Positions 53,549 to 61,089 of a DNA stretch of 64,000 nucleotides are shown here, piece by piece. Position numbers and translations under genes: made by a program. A model generated the notes under the pieces. The model was not told the DNA's origin. It saw nothing but the letters and a program-made list of their open reading frames with translations, and searched no databases. Source of the DNA: DASXHZ01 sp036488085 (lineage in GTDB: Bacteria > Acidobacteriota > Thermoanaerobaculia > Gp7-AA8); contig DASXHZ010000027.1 of NCBI GenBank assembly GCA_036488085.1, forward strand, positions 32,183 through 96,182. The letters run 5' to 3'. Positions within the stretch are counted from its first letter, which is position 1; every line of letters starts with the position of its first letter.

Positions 53549-55508
53549 ATCTTCGGCTCCGGTTGAACTCGCCCGAAGACTTTATGTCCCAAAGCCCCTT
53601 CGACAGCACCTTCCTGCACCACGCCTGGAGCAGCGTTCTCCGGCTCGCGGACATGTCGCGCGTGCGCGGCATGTAGTTGACCGACATCCAGATCGACGGA
53701 TCGGTTCGAGCGATGACTCCGTTCGCGCTGCGCCCCACCGCGACCTCGGAGCTCAAGTTGATGATGGCGTTCATGGTGGGGTAGAGCAGGTAGTACGTCC
53801 GCAGGACCTTCGTGAAGACGACGTCGAAGGTGAGGCTGTCGTTGCCGACCGGCTCGGGACTGCTCGGGTCGACGTAGTACTGCGAGAAGTCTTCGTCGTT
53901 CGGCAGGACGCGCAGGCAGATCTGCGGCGCGTTCGTGAGCGTCGTGAAGGGGGGACTGAGGAATGCCGCGTAGCTCGACGGCGGCGGCGTCTGGTCGCCG
54001 ACCGTGAATGTGAACGTGAAGTTGCCGGGGAGCGACGTGTCGACCGTTAGCGGATCGCCCGGCGCGAAGTTCGTCGCCACTTCGACGAGCGCACCCGGCG
54101 TCTGCAGCGGCACGGTGCTGTAGCTCCAGACGGTGAGCGGCGGACACGTGGATGGCGGCAGGAGGTTGCCGTATTGGTAGACGCTGACCGTCGCCGGCTC
54201 GTTCGTCCCCTGGTTCCTGAACGAGTCGCCGGGGCCGTACTGCTCGGCGTACATCGCCTGCTGATTCGAGACGACGAAGTAGGCCGTCTCGCTCAGCACG
54301 TTCCCATACGTGTCGCTCGTCAGCCGGAACGTGGCGGCAGAATCGGTGAGAGCTTTCTGCGCATCGCCATTGTTCGAGATGTCGAAGTCGAATAGCCAGC
54401 CGCGCTGGTTGCCGCCGTTGGTGTCGGTGTAATCGACGGAGCCGACCTGCGCGGACGTTCCGCCGCCGTCGACCCACAGCGCGACCGGCCCGAAGTCGTA
54501 CTTGTCGTTCGCCGGCGGCTGATAGTTGTCGGGAAACGTGCCGACCAGCTCCACCGAGATCTGATTCTTGTTCTGCCGGAGGACGGCCGGCGCGAGCGCG
54601 ATCGTCCCTCCGCCGTTGTTGTTCGTCAGCGGCGCCGTCGAGATCGTCGGCGGCGGGGCGACGAGAAGCCGCCCGACCGGACCGGTGGTGATCGTCTCGC
54701 TGCCGTACAGCGGCGCGATCGTGGCGACGAATTGCAGCGTGGCGGCGTTCTGCTGCTGGTTCGCGTACAGCTTCTCGAGCCCTTCATTCGACGTAATCGG
54801 CTGGATGATGTTGTAGAGGTAGTAGCGAAAGATCGCGCCGGTGATCGCGGGATCCTCGAACCCCGGGATGTTGAAGTTCCCGCCGCACTGCGACTTCAGG
54901 ATCACGTGGTACATGTAGCCGCCGGCGCCGGCGTCCGCGACGTTGTTGACGTTCCGGTAGAAGTTGATCCATTGACACGCCCCTTTCGAGGCGGGCCCTT
55001 GCAACGCGATGGCGCTCCCGTTCAGCAGCGTCAGTTGTTCGATGAAGAACTGCGTCGCCGGCGGCGATCCCTCGGAGTTCACGTCAGTAATGCCGCCGGA
55101 GTACGTCAGTCCCGAGCCGATGAGCGCGGTCGCTGGAACGGACGGATCGGGCGCCGTGTAGAGCGTGGTCGGCCCGGTCTGAACGCCGATCACCGTAGCC
55201 GCGCCGGTGTCGACGTTCGAGCTCATGTCGCCGTAGTAGTTCCACTCGGCGGGGACGATCTGCTGCGGTTGTCCATTCACCGGTGGATTGAACGGCTGCG
55301 CCTTCTGCACCCATGCGATGAAGTCGGCGTCCGACATCCCATACGTCCGCGGCTGCACCAGCTTCGAGTCGATCAGCGCCAGCGTCTGCCCGGCGTTCGG
55401 CCCGGACGGAAACGTGACGGAGCCGGCGTAGTCGTCGTTGTTCGCCGTTCCCGGATTGAGGGTAACCGTGCCGGCGATGTTGATGCGAGGAAAGTCGAAC
55501 AGGCTCAT
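53547..55508 (-). CDS. VioB/RebD N-terminal-domain-like protein, paralogue B
   Basis: 653 residues. Starts MSLFDFPRINIAGTVTLNPGTANNDDY and ends with TYYLLYPTMNAI ... SVNYMPRTRDMSASRRTLLQAWC, the same landmarks as paralogue A and VioB/RebD. VPAEWN occurs at the same place in both paralogues. No ferritin-like domain follows. Sequence identity to paralogue A is low, so they diverged long ago. Convergent with the TonB receptor gene. Two stand-alone copies flanking a receptor is unusual. Confidence 0.75.
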   Translation of the reverse strand: MSLFDFPRINIAGTVTLNPGTANNDDYAGSVTFPSGPNAGQTLALIDSKLVQPRTYGMSDADFIAWVQKAQPFNPPVNGQPQQIVPAEWNYYGDMSSNVDTGAATVIGVQTGPTTLYTAPDPSVPATALIGSGLTYSGGITDVNSEGSPPATQFFIEQLTLLNGSAIALQGPASKGACQWINFYRNVNNVADAGAGGYMYHVILKSQCGGNFNIPGFEDPAITGAIFRYYLYNIIQPITSNEGLEKLYANQQQNAATLQFVATIAPLYGSETITTGPVGRLLVAPPPTISTAPLTNNNGGGTIALAPAVLRQNKNQISVELVGTFPDNYQPPANDKYDFGPVALWVDGGGTSAQVGSVDYTDTNGGNQRGWLFDFDISNNGDAQKALTDSAATFRLTSDTYGNVLSETAYFVVSNQQAMYAEQYGPGDSFRNQGTNEPATVSVYQYGNLLPPSTCPPLTVWSYSTVPLQTPGALVEVATNFAPGDPLTVDTSLPGNFTFTFTVGDQTPPPSSYAAFLSPPFTTLTNAPQICLRVLPNDEDFSQYYVDPSSPEPVGNDSLTFDVVFTKVLRTYYLLYPTMNAIINLSSEVAVGRSANGVIARTDPSIWMSVNYMPRTRDMSASRRTLLQAWCRKVLSKGLWDIKSSGEFNRSRR

Positions 55509-55601
55509 GAAGCTCCTCCGGATGAACGGATTGTTTCAGGATGTGCGGACATCATTGTGAGTCCGGACGGCCGACGCAAGACTGCGCTAGTCTTTCGCGC
55601 C

Positions 55602-58034
55602 ATGACGCGACTCATCCGCATCCTCTTCCTGCTGCTGATCGCCGCGGCGGCCTTCGCGCAGCCCGCGACGACGTACCAGATGCCGCCGAAGGCGTTGGCG
55701 GACCTCGTCGATGCGCCGGCGTTTCCGATCGCGACCGTATCGCCCGACTCGCAGCGGATTCTCCTCGCCGAGCCGCCGCCGCTGTTGACGATCGCGGACC
55801 TCGCCGAGCCGGAGCTGAAGCTCGCCGGCGTGCGGTTCAACCCGCAGACGCATGACCAGCCGCGCGCGCTGTACTTCAAGAAGCTGACGTTCGTCACGGT
55901 CGCGGACGGCAAGCAGGTCAACGTGACGGGGCTGCCCGACAACCCGCGGGTGCGGCACATCGCGTGGTCGCCGGACTCGAAGCGCGTGGCGTTCACGGTG
56001 AGCATGCCGTCCGGCGTCGAACTGTGGTCGGCGGGGATCGATGGTCACGCCGGTCGTGTCGGGAAAGTCATCCTCAATCTGACGCTCCCCGGCGCGCCGT
56101 TTCACTGGATGCCGTACAGCACCGCCTTCATTGCGCGGCTCCTCTACGACGAGCGGCCGCCGGCGCCGGAGGTCGAGCGGATCCCGGAAGGGCCGGTGGT
56201 GCAGGAGACGACCGGACGGAAGGCGGGCGTGCGGACGTTCGAGGACCTGCTGAAGAACGAGAGCGACGCGGCGCTGTTCGACTGGCACGCGCAGTCCGAG
56301 GTGATGCTGGTCAACCTCTACGGCTCGGTGAAAGGCATCCTGCGCTACGGCCCCGTGACCAATGCCGAGCCGTCGCCGGATGGGAAGTGGGTTCTCGTCG
56401 AGACGCTGCACCGGCCGTACTCGTACAACGTTCCCTACTACCGCTTCCCGGTGATGATCGACGTCTACGGCGTCGACGACGCGATGCGGTACCGCACGAT
56501 TGCGGACTTGCCGCTCGCCGAGGATGTGCCGATCGACTTCGATGCGGTGCGGCAGGGGCCGCGCGAGGTCGAGTGGCGCGCCGACAAGTGGGCCACGCTC
56601 GTGTGGGCCGAGGCGCAGGACAAGGGGAATCCGCGACTCGACGTGCCCGTGCGCGACAAACTCTTCACGCTCGAGGCGCCGTGGAACGCCGCGCAACAGC
56701 CGCAACTTCTCGCGTCGCTGCCGCTGCGGTACGACGGCATCGAATTCGGCGGCGACGAGCTCGCGCTGATCACCATGTCGCGCTGGCGCGACCGGAAGTC
56801 GCAGACGATCGCGATCCAGCCGGGCCACCGCGACGTCGCGCCGCGCATGATCTTCGACCGCAGCAGCGAAGACCGCTACGGCGATCCGGGACGTCCGGTG
56901 CTGACGTACGGAACGCTCGGACGGCAGGAGCTGCGACGCCGTGGTTCTTCGATTTATCTCATCGGCCTCGGCGCGTCGCCGGAAGGCGACCGGCCGTTCC
57001 TCGACAAGTTCGATCTTGCGTCGCTCACGTCGACGCGGCTTTTCCGCTCCACTGCTCCGTCGTATGAACAGCCGCTCGTCATGATCGACGACAACACCGT
57101 GCTGACCCGGCGGGAGAGCGTCACCGAGCCGCCGAACTATTTCGTCCGCGACCTGCGCGACCACACGACGCGCGCGCTGACGCAGACGCCGAATCCGGTG
57201 CCGCAGCTCGCCTCGGCGTCGAAGGAGCTGATTCACTACAAACGCGCCGACGGGCTCGATCTCAGCGGGACGCTCTATCTGCCGCCCGGCTATGACCAGA
57301 AGCGCGACGGTGCGCTGCCGGTACTGATGTGGGCGTATCCGGAGGAGTTCAAGAGCGCGAAGGCGGCGGCGCAGGTGACCGGATCGCCGTACCGCTTCAC
57401 GCGTCCCGGCCCGTTGTCGGCGCTGCCGTTCGTGGTCCGCGGCTACGCGGTCCTCGACAATCCGTCGATCCCGATCCTCGGGGAGGGGAGTAAAGAGCCG
57501 AACGATACGTACGTCGACCAGCTCGTCGCCGGCGCGAAGGCGGCGGTCGATGAGCTGGTGCGGCGCGGCGTCGGCGATCGCGACCGGATGGCGGTCGGCG
57601 GCCACTCGTACGGCGCGTTCATGACGGCGAACCTGCTCGCGCACTCCGACCTGTTCCGCGCCGGGATCGCGCGCAGCGGCGCCTACAACCGGACGCTCAC
57701 GCCGTTCAGTTTCCAGGCGGAGGAGCGGACGTTCTGGGAGGTGCCGGATACGTACATGACGATGTCGCCGTTCCGCTACGCTGACAAGATCAACGAGCCG
57801 ATTCTCCTCATTCACGGGATCGACGACGACAACTCCGGCACGTTCCCGATCCAGAGCGAGCGTCTCTACCAGGCGATCAAAGGCCTCGGCGGGACGGCGC
57901 GGCTGGTGATGCTGCCGTACGAAGCGCACGGCTATCGCGCGCGCGAGTCGGTGATGCACATGTTGTGGGAGATGGATCAGTGGCTCGATAAGTACGTGAA
58001 GAACGCGAAGCCGCGTGTGGGGGCCGGCTCTTAG
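55602..58034 (+). CDS. S9D glutamyl-endopeptidase-like serine peptidase
   Basis: 810 residues from ATG 55602 (signal peptide LIRILFLLLIAAAAFAQ). A beta-propeller (about 30-560) and a C-terminal alpha/beta-hydrolase domain with nucleophile Ser in VGGHSYGAFM, Asp in IHGIDDDNSG and His in YEAHGYR. The HSYGAFMTANLLAHSDLFRAGIARSGAYNRTLTPF stretch is typical of the glutamyl-endopeptidase (CGEP) branch of the prolyl-oligopeptidase family. Longer upstream frames exist but lack a signal peptide. Its TAG stop lies in the loop of a GC-rich palindrome (58021-58041). Confidence 0.92.
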   Translation: MTRLIRILFLLLIAAAAFAQPATTYQMPPKALADLVDAPAFPIATVSPDSQRILLAEPPPLLTIADLAEPELKLAGVRFNPQTHDQPRALYFKKLTFVTVADGKQVNVTGLPDNPRVRHIAWSPDSKRVAFTVSMPSGVELWSAGIDGHAGRVGKVILNLTLPGAPFHWMPYSTAFIARLLYDERPPAPEVERIPEGPVVQETTGRKAGVRTFEDLLKNESDAALFDWHAQSEVMLVNLYGSVKGILRYGPVTNAEPSPDGKWVLVETLHRPYSYNVPYYRFPVMIDVYGVDDAMRYRTIADLPLAEDVPIDFDAVRQGPREVEWRADKWATLVWAEAQDKGNPRLDVPVRDKLFTLEAPWNAAQQPQLLASLPLRYDGIEFGGDELALITMSRWRDRKSQTIAIQPGHRDVAPRMIFDRSSEDRYGDPGRPVLTYGTLGRQELRRRGSSIYLIGLGASPEGDRPFLDKFDLASLTSTRLFRSTAPSYEQPLVMIDDNTVLTRRESVTEPPNYFVRDLRDHTTRALTQTPNPVPQLASASKELIHYKRADGLDLSGTLYLPPGYDQKRDGALPVLMWAYPEEFKSAKAAAQVTGSPYRFTRPGPLSALPFVVRGYAVLDNPSIPILGEGSKEPNDTYVDQLVAGAKAAVDELVRRGVGDRDRMAVGGHSYGAFMTANLLAHSDLFRAGIARSGAYNRTLTPFSFQAEERTFWEVPDTYMTMSPFRYADKINEPILLIHGIDDDNSGTFPIQSERLYQAIKGLGGTARLVMLPYEAHGYRARESVMHMLWEMDQWLDKYVKNAKPRVGAGS

Positions 58035-58041
58035 CCGGCCC
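58021..58041. repeat. REP-like palindrome, copy 1
   Basis: GGGCCGGCT-CTT-AGCCGGCCC with perfect 9-bp arms; the stop codon of the peptidase falls in it. A second copy is at 59400-59420. Confidence 0.7.
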
Positions 58042-58046
58042 AACCT

Positions 58047-59393
58047 GTGACCGCGCAGCACATCATCTGGATGTTCCGGAGCGGCGCCGCGGCCGCGGCG
58101 ATCGGCGTCGCTCTGATCACGATCGCGCTGACGCTGCTCGCGTTCGCGCTCGTCGGCCGTGCATTCGCCAACGCGGCGTTGCTCGCGGCGGGCAGCTTCG
58201 CGGGGTTGTACGGCGTGCGGCTGCTGGTCAACGCGCCGTTCACGTCGCTTCTCGTTCACGGCGTCTGGCTGCCGTACGTCAGCTCGGCGCTCGAGTACGT
58301 CGTCCCGATTCCGGCGGCGCTGCTGGTGCAGTACTCGTTCGGTACGCGCCTCAAACGGATCAATCAGGCCGTGTCGATCATCGCGATTGCGATTGCCGTC
58401 TTCGCGATTCCGTTCGAGATCGCGTCGCACCAGCCGTTCGCGCTGAAGTCGCTGATCGACACCGTGGTCGTGCTGATCATGCCGCTCTTTCTCGTCAACC
58501 TCGTGCTTGGCACAGACGAAGACGTCGAGGACCGGTGGATCCTCCGGTGGGGCTCAGCGATCTTCATTCTGTTCGTGCTCAATGAGCACTTCGGCTATCG
58601 CGGCACGGAAGCGATCGGCTTCGTGATCTTCGTCGGCAGTTTCATTCTGACGCTGATGCGGCGCGCCGTCCGCGGGCAGGTGCGCCTCGGCGCGGTGGAG
58701 AGCGAGCTGGCGACGGCGCGGAAGATCCAGATGTCGATCATTCCGCGGACGCCGCCGCGGGTGAACGGGATCGAGATCGAGACGGTCTATTCGCCCGCCA
58801 CCGAGGTTGCGGGCGATTTTTACGACTTCGTGGTCGTCGACGACGATCACCTCGGCATCCTGGTGGCAGACGTCTCGGGCCACGGCGTGCCGGCGGCGCT
58901 GGTCGCGTCGATGCTGAAGATCGCGCTGGCGACGCAGGCTTCGTTCGCGGCGTCGCCTTCCGTCCTGCTCGCGAATCTGCATGCGCTGTTTCGTGGGAAG
59001 CTCGAGCGGCAGCACATCACGGCCGCCTACGCGTACGTCTCCTCGGACGGTTCGGTTCGAGTCGCATCCGCCGGCCACCCTCCGCCGCTGATCCGGCGGG
59101 CTTCCGGTTCCGTTGAAGAGTTGGAGACCCGCGGTTCCGTTCTCGCGCGGTTTGCCGCTTTCGAAGCCGTTGATGTCGACGCGCAGCTTGCCCCCGGCGA
59201 CGCGCTCCTCATCTTTACTGACGGGGTGACCGAGGCGCTGTCGCCGGCGGAAGAGATGTGGGGGGAGGAGCGGCTGCAGGAGACGTTTTCGGCGTCCGGC
59301 GACGTTGCCACCATCGCTCGGAGCGTGACTCGGTGGAGTGGGCGCGGGCTAACCGACGATGTGACCGTCGTTTGCGCGCGCAGACGGGCGTAA
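58047..59393 (+). CDS. SpoIIE/RsbU-type Ser phosphatase with seven-helix N-terminus
   Basis: 448 residues from GTG 58047 (ATG 58071 is an alternative). About six to seven membrane helices (about 12-210), a short coiled linker (VRLGAVESELATARKIQMSI), then a PP2C phosphatase domain with EVAGDFYDF, LVADVSGHGVPAALVASMLK and FTDGVTEA, which hold the metal-binding Asp residues. Linkers with ExELxxARxIQ join sensor to phosphatase in RsbU-like proteins. Probably counters a kinase or acts on an anti-anti-sigma factor; no STAS gene is visible. Confidence 0.9.
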   Translation: MTAQHIIWMFRSGAAAAAIGVALITIALTLLAFALVGRAFANAALLAAGSFAGLYGVRLLVNAPFTSLLVHGVWLPYVSSALEYVVPIPAALLVQYSFGTRLKRINQAVSIIAIAIAVFAIPFEIASHQPFALKSLIDTVVVLIMPLFLVNLVLGTDEDVEDRWILRWGSAIFILFVLNEHFGYRGTEAIGFVIFVGSFILTLMRRAVRGQVRLGAVESELATARKIQMSIIPRTPPRVNGIEIETVYSPATEVAGDFYDFVVVDDDHLGILVADVSGHGVPAALVASMLKIALATQASFAASPSVLLANLHALFRGKLERQHITAAYAYVSSDGSVRVASAGHPPPLIRRASGSVEELETRGSVLARFAAFEAVDVDAQLAPGDALLIFTDGVTEALSPAEEMWGEERLQETFSASGDVATIARSVTRWSGRGLTDDVTVVCARRRA

Positions 59394-59395
59394 GT

Positions 59396-59447
59396 TGTAG
59401 GGCCGGCTGATCGCCGGCCCTGGTGCGGCTGAGAGCCGCGCCCTACA
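59396..59447. repeat. REP-like cluster of nested stem-loops, copy 2
   Basis: GGGCCGGC-TGATC-GCCGGCCC (59400-59420), then GCGGCT-GAG-AGCCGC (59425-59439), enclosed by TGTAGGG/CCCTACA. Lies just after the phosphatase stop and before the 21-bp array. Probably a transcription stop and/or mobile REP sequence. Confidence 0.7.
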
Positions 59448-59461
59448 CAAAATCGCACCGC

Positions 59462-59880
59462 CCGGCCGGCAAACGCGTTCGCCGGCTGGCAAACACGTTC
59501 GCCCGGCTGGCAAACGCGTTCGCCCGGCTGGCAAACGCATTCGCCCGGCTGGCAAACGCGTTCGCCCGGCTGGCAAACGCGTTCGCCCGGCTACAAACGC
59601 GTTCGCCCGGCTGACAAACGCGTTCGCCGGCTGGCAAACGTGTTCGCCCGGCTGGCAAACGTGTTCGTCAGGCTGGCAAACGTGTTCGTCAGGCCGGCAA
59701 ACACGTTCGGCCGGCTGGCAAACGTGTTAGTCAGGCCGGCAAACACGTTCGGCCGGCTGGCAGACACGTTCGTCTGGCCGACAGACAGGTTGGCCCGGCT
59801 GGCAGACGCGTTCGCCCGAACGGCAGATACGTCTGTCCGGCTGACAGACACGTTTGCCCCAGCGGCAGACACATTCGCGC
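59462..59880 (+). repeat. Array of about 20 tandem copies of a 21-bp unit
   Basis: Unit CGGCTGGCAAACGCGTTCGCC, repeated about 20 times with period 21 (two units are 20 bp). The left copies are nearly identical; those to the right diverge (AACGTGTT, AACACGTT, GACACGTT). Each of the left copies carries the palindrome AACGCGTT. Twenty-one bp is two turns of B-DNA, so all cores face the same side. The array sits directly upstream of the arsR-like gene. Open frames across it (RLANAFA heptads) are a by-product of the period. No spacers, hence not CRISPR. Confidence 0.9.
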
Positions 59881-59895
59881 GTGCGAATGTAAAAT
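59871..59895 (+). promoter_or_regulatory. Candidate ArsR operator and -10 element
   Basis: ACATTCGC-GCGT-GCGAATGT (59871-59890) is a perfect 8-bp inverted repeat that ends at TAAAAT (59890-59895), a good -10 hexamer only 6 bp before the GTG. The transcript would then be leaderless or nearly so, and the palindrome would lie in the promoter spacer, a usual place for an ArsR operator. Inference from position. Confidence 0.55.
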
Positions 59896-59901
59896 GAGTG
59901 C

Positions 59902-60279
59902 GTGAAATCGACGGGCGATCTCGTGCGTCTCCTCCAGGCGGTTGGCGATCCGACGCGTTTGCGCCTGCTGAACCTCCTCCGCGGCGGCGAAATTTGTGTC
60001 TGTTACTTCGTCGAGATCCTCGGAGAGCCGCAGCCGAAGGTGTCACGGCATCTGGCGTATCTGCGGCGGGCGGGCGTCGTCGACGTCCGGCGCGAGGGGA
60101 AGTGGATGCACTACAAGCTCGCCCAGACGCCCCACCGGCCGGTTCTCGACGCGATCCTCGATGACGTCGCCGACGACCGGCAGATGCGTCGCGATCGTTC
60201 GGCGCTCGACCGCGCCTGCTGCGCGGTACGGCTGCCGGGCACGTTGCAGTACGCACCGCGGCCGCAGATGGAGTCGTGA
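59902..60279 (+). CDS. arsR-like: ArsR-family metalloregulator
   Basis: 125 residues. GTG 59902 is the only possible start, since an in-frame TAA lies 12 bp upstream. Winged helix with QAVGDPTRLRLLNLL, then GGEICVCYFVEIL and KVSRHLAYLRRAGVV. Cys32-Val-Cys34 occupy the places of the arsenite-binding cysteines in ArsR of plasmid R773. A Cys pair (RACCAV) lies near the C-terminus. Should repress its own operon and leave DNA on binding arsenite, antimonite or mercurials. It overlaps the merB-like gene by 1 bp (TGATG). Confidence 0.88.
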   Translation: MKSTGDLVRLLQAVGDPTRLRLLNLLRGGEICVCYFVEILGEPQPKVSRHLAYLRRAGVVDVRREGKWMHYKLAQTPHRPVLDAILDDVADDRQMRRDRSALDRACCAVRLPGTLQYAPRPQMES

Positions 60280-60932
60280 TGGACGCCGAAGTCCGGCGCG
60301 TCGTCTACGAGACCGCGATACGGAGCGGGCGGATTCCGCTCGCCGAGGAGATCGCGGGGGAGTTGGCTGTGTCGAGTGGGGAGATCGTCGACGCGTTTCG
60401 CAGGCTCGCTGAGGCGCATGTATTCGTCATGCAGCGCAACCGCGACGAGATCCTGATGGCGATGCCGTTTTCGGCGGTGCCTACGCCGTTCGTCGTCGAA
60501 TCGGCCGGCGCTCGCTCGTACGCCAACTGCATGTGGGACGCCCTCGGGATCTCGGCGATGCTCCATGCCGACGCGGCGATCGCGACGAGCTGTCCTGACT
60601 GCGGAACGTCAGCGACGCTCACCGTCGCGAACGAGGAAGTGCAGGATGAGGGCGTCGTGCACTTCGCGCTGCCGGTGAGGAAGTGGTGGAACGACGTCGT
60701 CTTCACGTGAAAGACGATCCTCTACTTCCGGTCGGAAGAACACGTCGAGCGCTGGTGTGAGTCGTGGCGGATCCCGCGGGGCGATGCTCTCCCGCTCGAG
60801 CAATGCTGGCGTCTCGCGCAGGCGTGGTACGGCGCATCGCGCGCGGCGCCGGAGTGGAGGCGGCGAACGCCGAAAGAGACTAGCGAAGTCTTTGCGGCGC
60901 TCGGGCTGACGTCGGAGTTTTGGGGGTTGTAA
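60279..60932 (+). CDS. merB-like: MerB-like organomercurial lyase with in-frame UGA (candidate selenoprotein)
   Basis: 217 residues if the UGA at 60708-60710 is read as selenocysteine. N-terminal winged helix (about 1-60), then PTPFVVESAGARSYANCMWDALG, matching the MerB active-site segment: Cys84 and Asp87 stand for Cys96 and Asp99. U144 falls at FT-U-KTILYFRS, the place of Cys159 in MerB; spacing 84-144 is close to 96-159. After the UGA the frame stays open for 73 more codons with conserved-looking sequence (SEEHVERWCESW, LAQAWYG, ALGLTSEFWGL) to TAA at 60930-60932. ATG 60279 overlaps the arsR stop; GTG 60276 is an alternative. The enzyme would cut the C-Hg bond of organomercurials with a Cys/Sec/Asp triad. 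Without Sec the product would stop before the second catalytic residue. Confidence 0.8.
60708..60738 (+). promoter_or_regulatory. Candidate bacterial SECIS element
   Basis: UGA followed after 14 nt by a perfect 5-bp stem CUUCC/GGAAG (60725-60729 and 60734-60738) with apical loop GGUC (60730-60733). The loop starts 19 nt after the UGA; in E. coli fdhF the loop is also GGUC and starts about 18 nt after. It lies within the coding region as in other bacterial selenoprotein mRNAs. Confidence 0.7.
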
Positions 60933-60954
60933 ACGCGGTTTGGACGAGCGCCGT

Positions 60955-61072
60955 GCCCCTCACCCGGCCTTCGGCCACCCTCTCCCGGAGGGAGAGGGAC
61001 AAGAAACGACCAACGACCACCATCTTGTCCCTCTCCCTACGGGAGAGGGTGACGAAGCAGCGGGTGAGGGGC
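60955..61072. repeat. Long inverted repeat (REP/MITE-like) between convergent genes
   Basis: Two arms of about 49 bp, almost perfect complements (GCCCCTCACCCG ... GAGGGACAAG and CTTGTCCCTC ... CGGGTGAGGGGC), separated by about 17-20 bp. Lies between the merB-like gene and the convergent gene at 61090. Arms of this GC-rich type are common as intergenic palindromic elements and would stop transcription from both sides. Confidence 0.85.
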
Positions 61073-61089
61073 GTGCGTCTCGCGAAAAC

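Noticed and set aside
55587..58430. A 947-codon minus-strand frame
   Set aside because: It is antisense to the S9D peptidase gene and Arg-rich; typical of GC-rich shadow frames.
59462..59880. CRISPR array
   Set aside because: Units are contiguous without spacers, and no cas genes are present.
59423..59897. Open frames coding RLANAFA heptads on both strands
   Set aside because: They follow from the 21-bp period of the tandem array. There is no ribosome site or other protein feature.
60276..60710. merB-like gene ending at the UGA as a normal stop
   Set aside because: Coding-type sequence and family likeness continue in the same frame for 73 codons, and the UGA is at the catalytic Cys position with a SECIS-like hairpin after it. 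A simple nonsense mutation is still possible.
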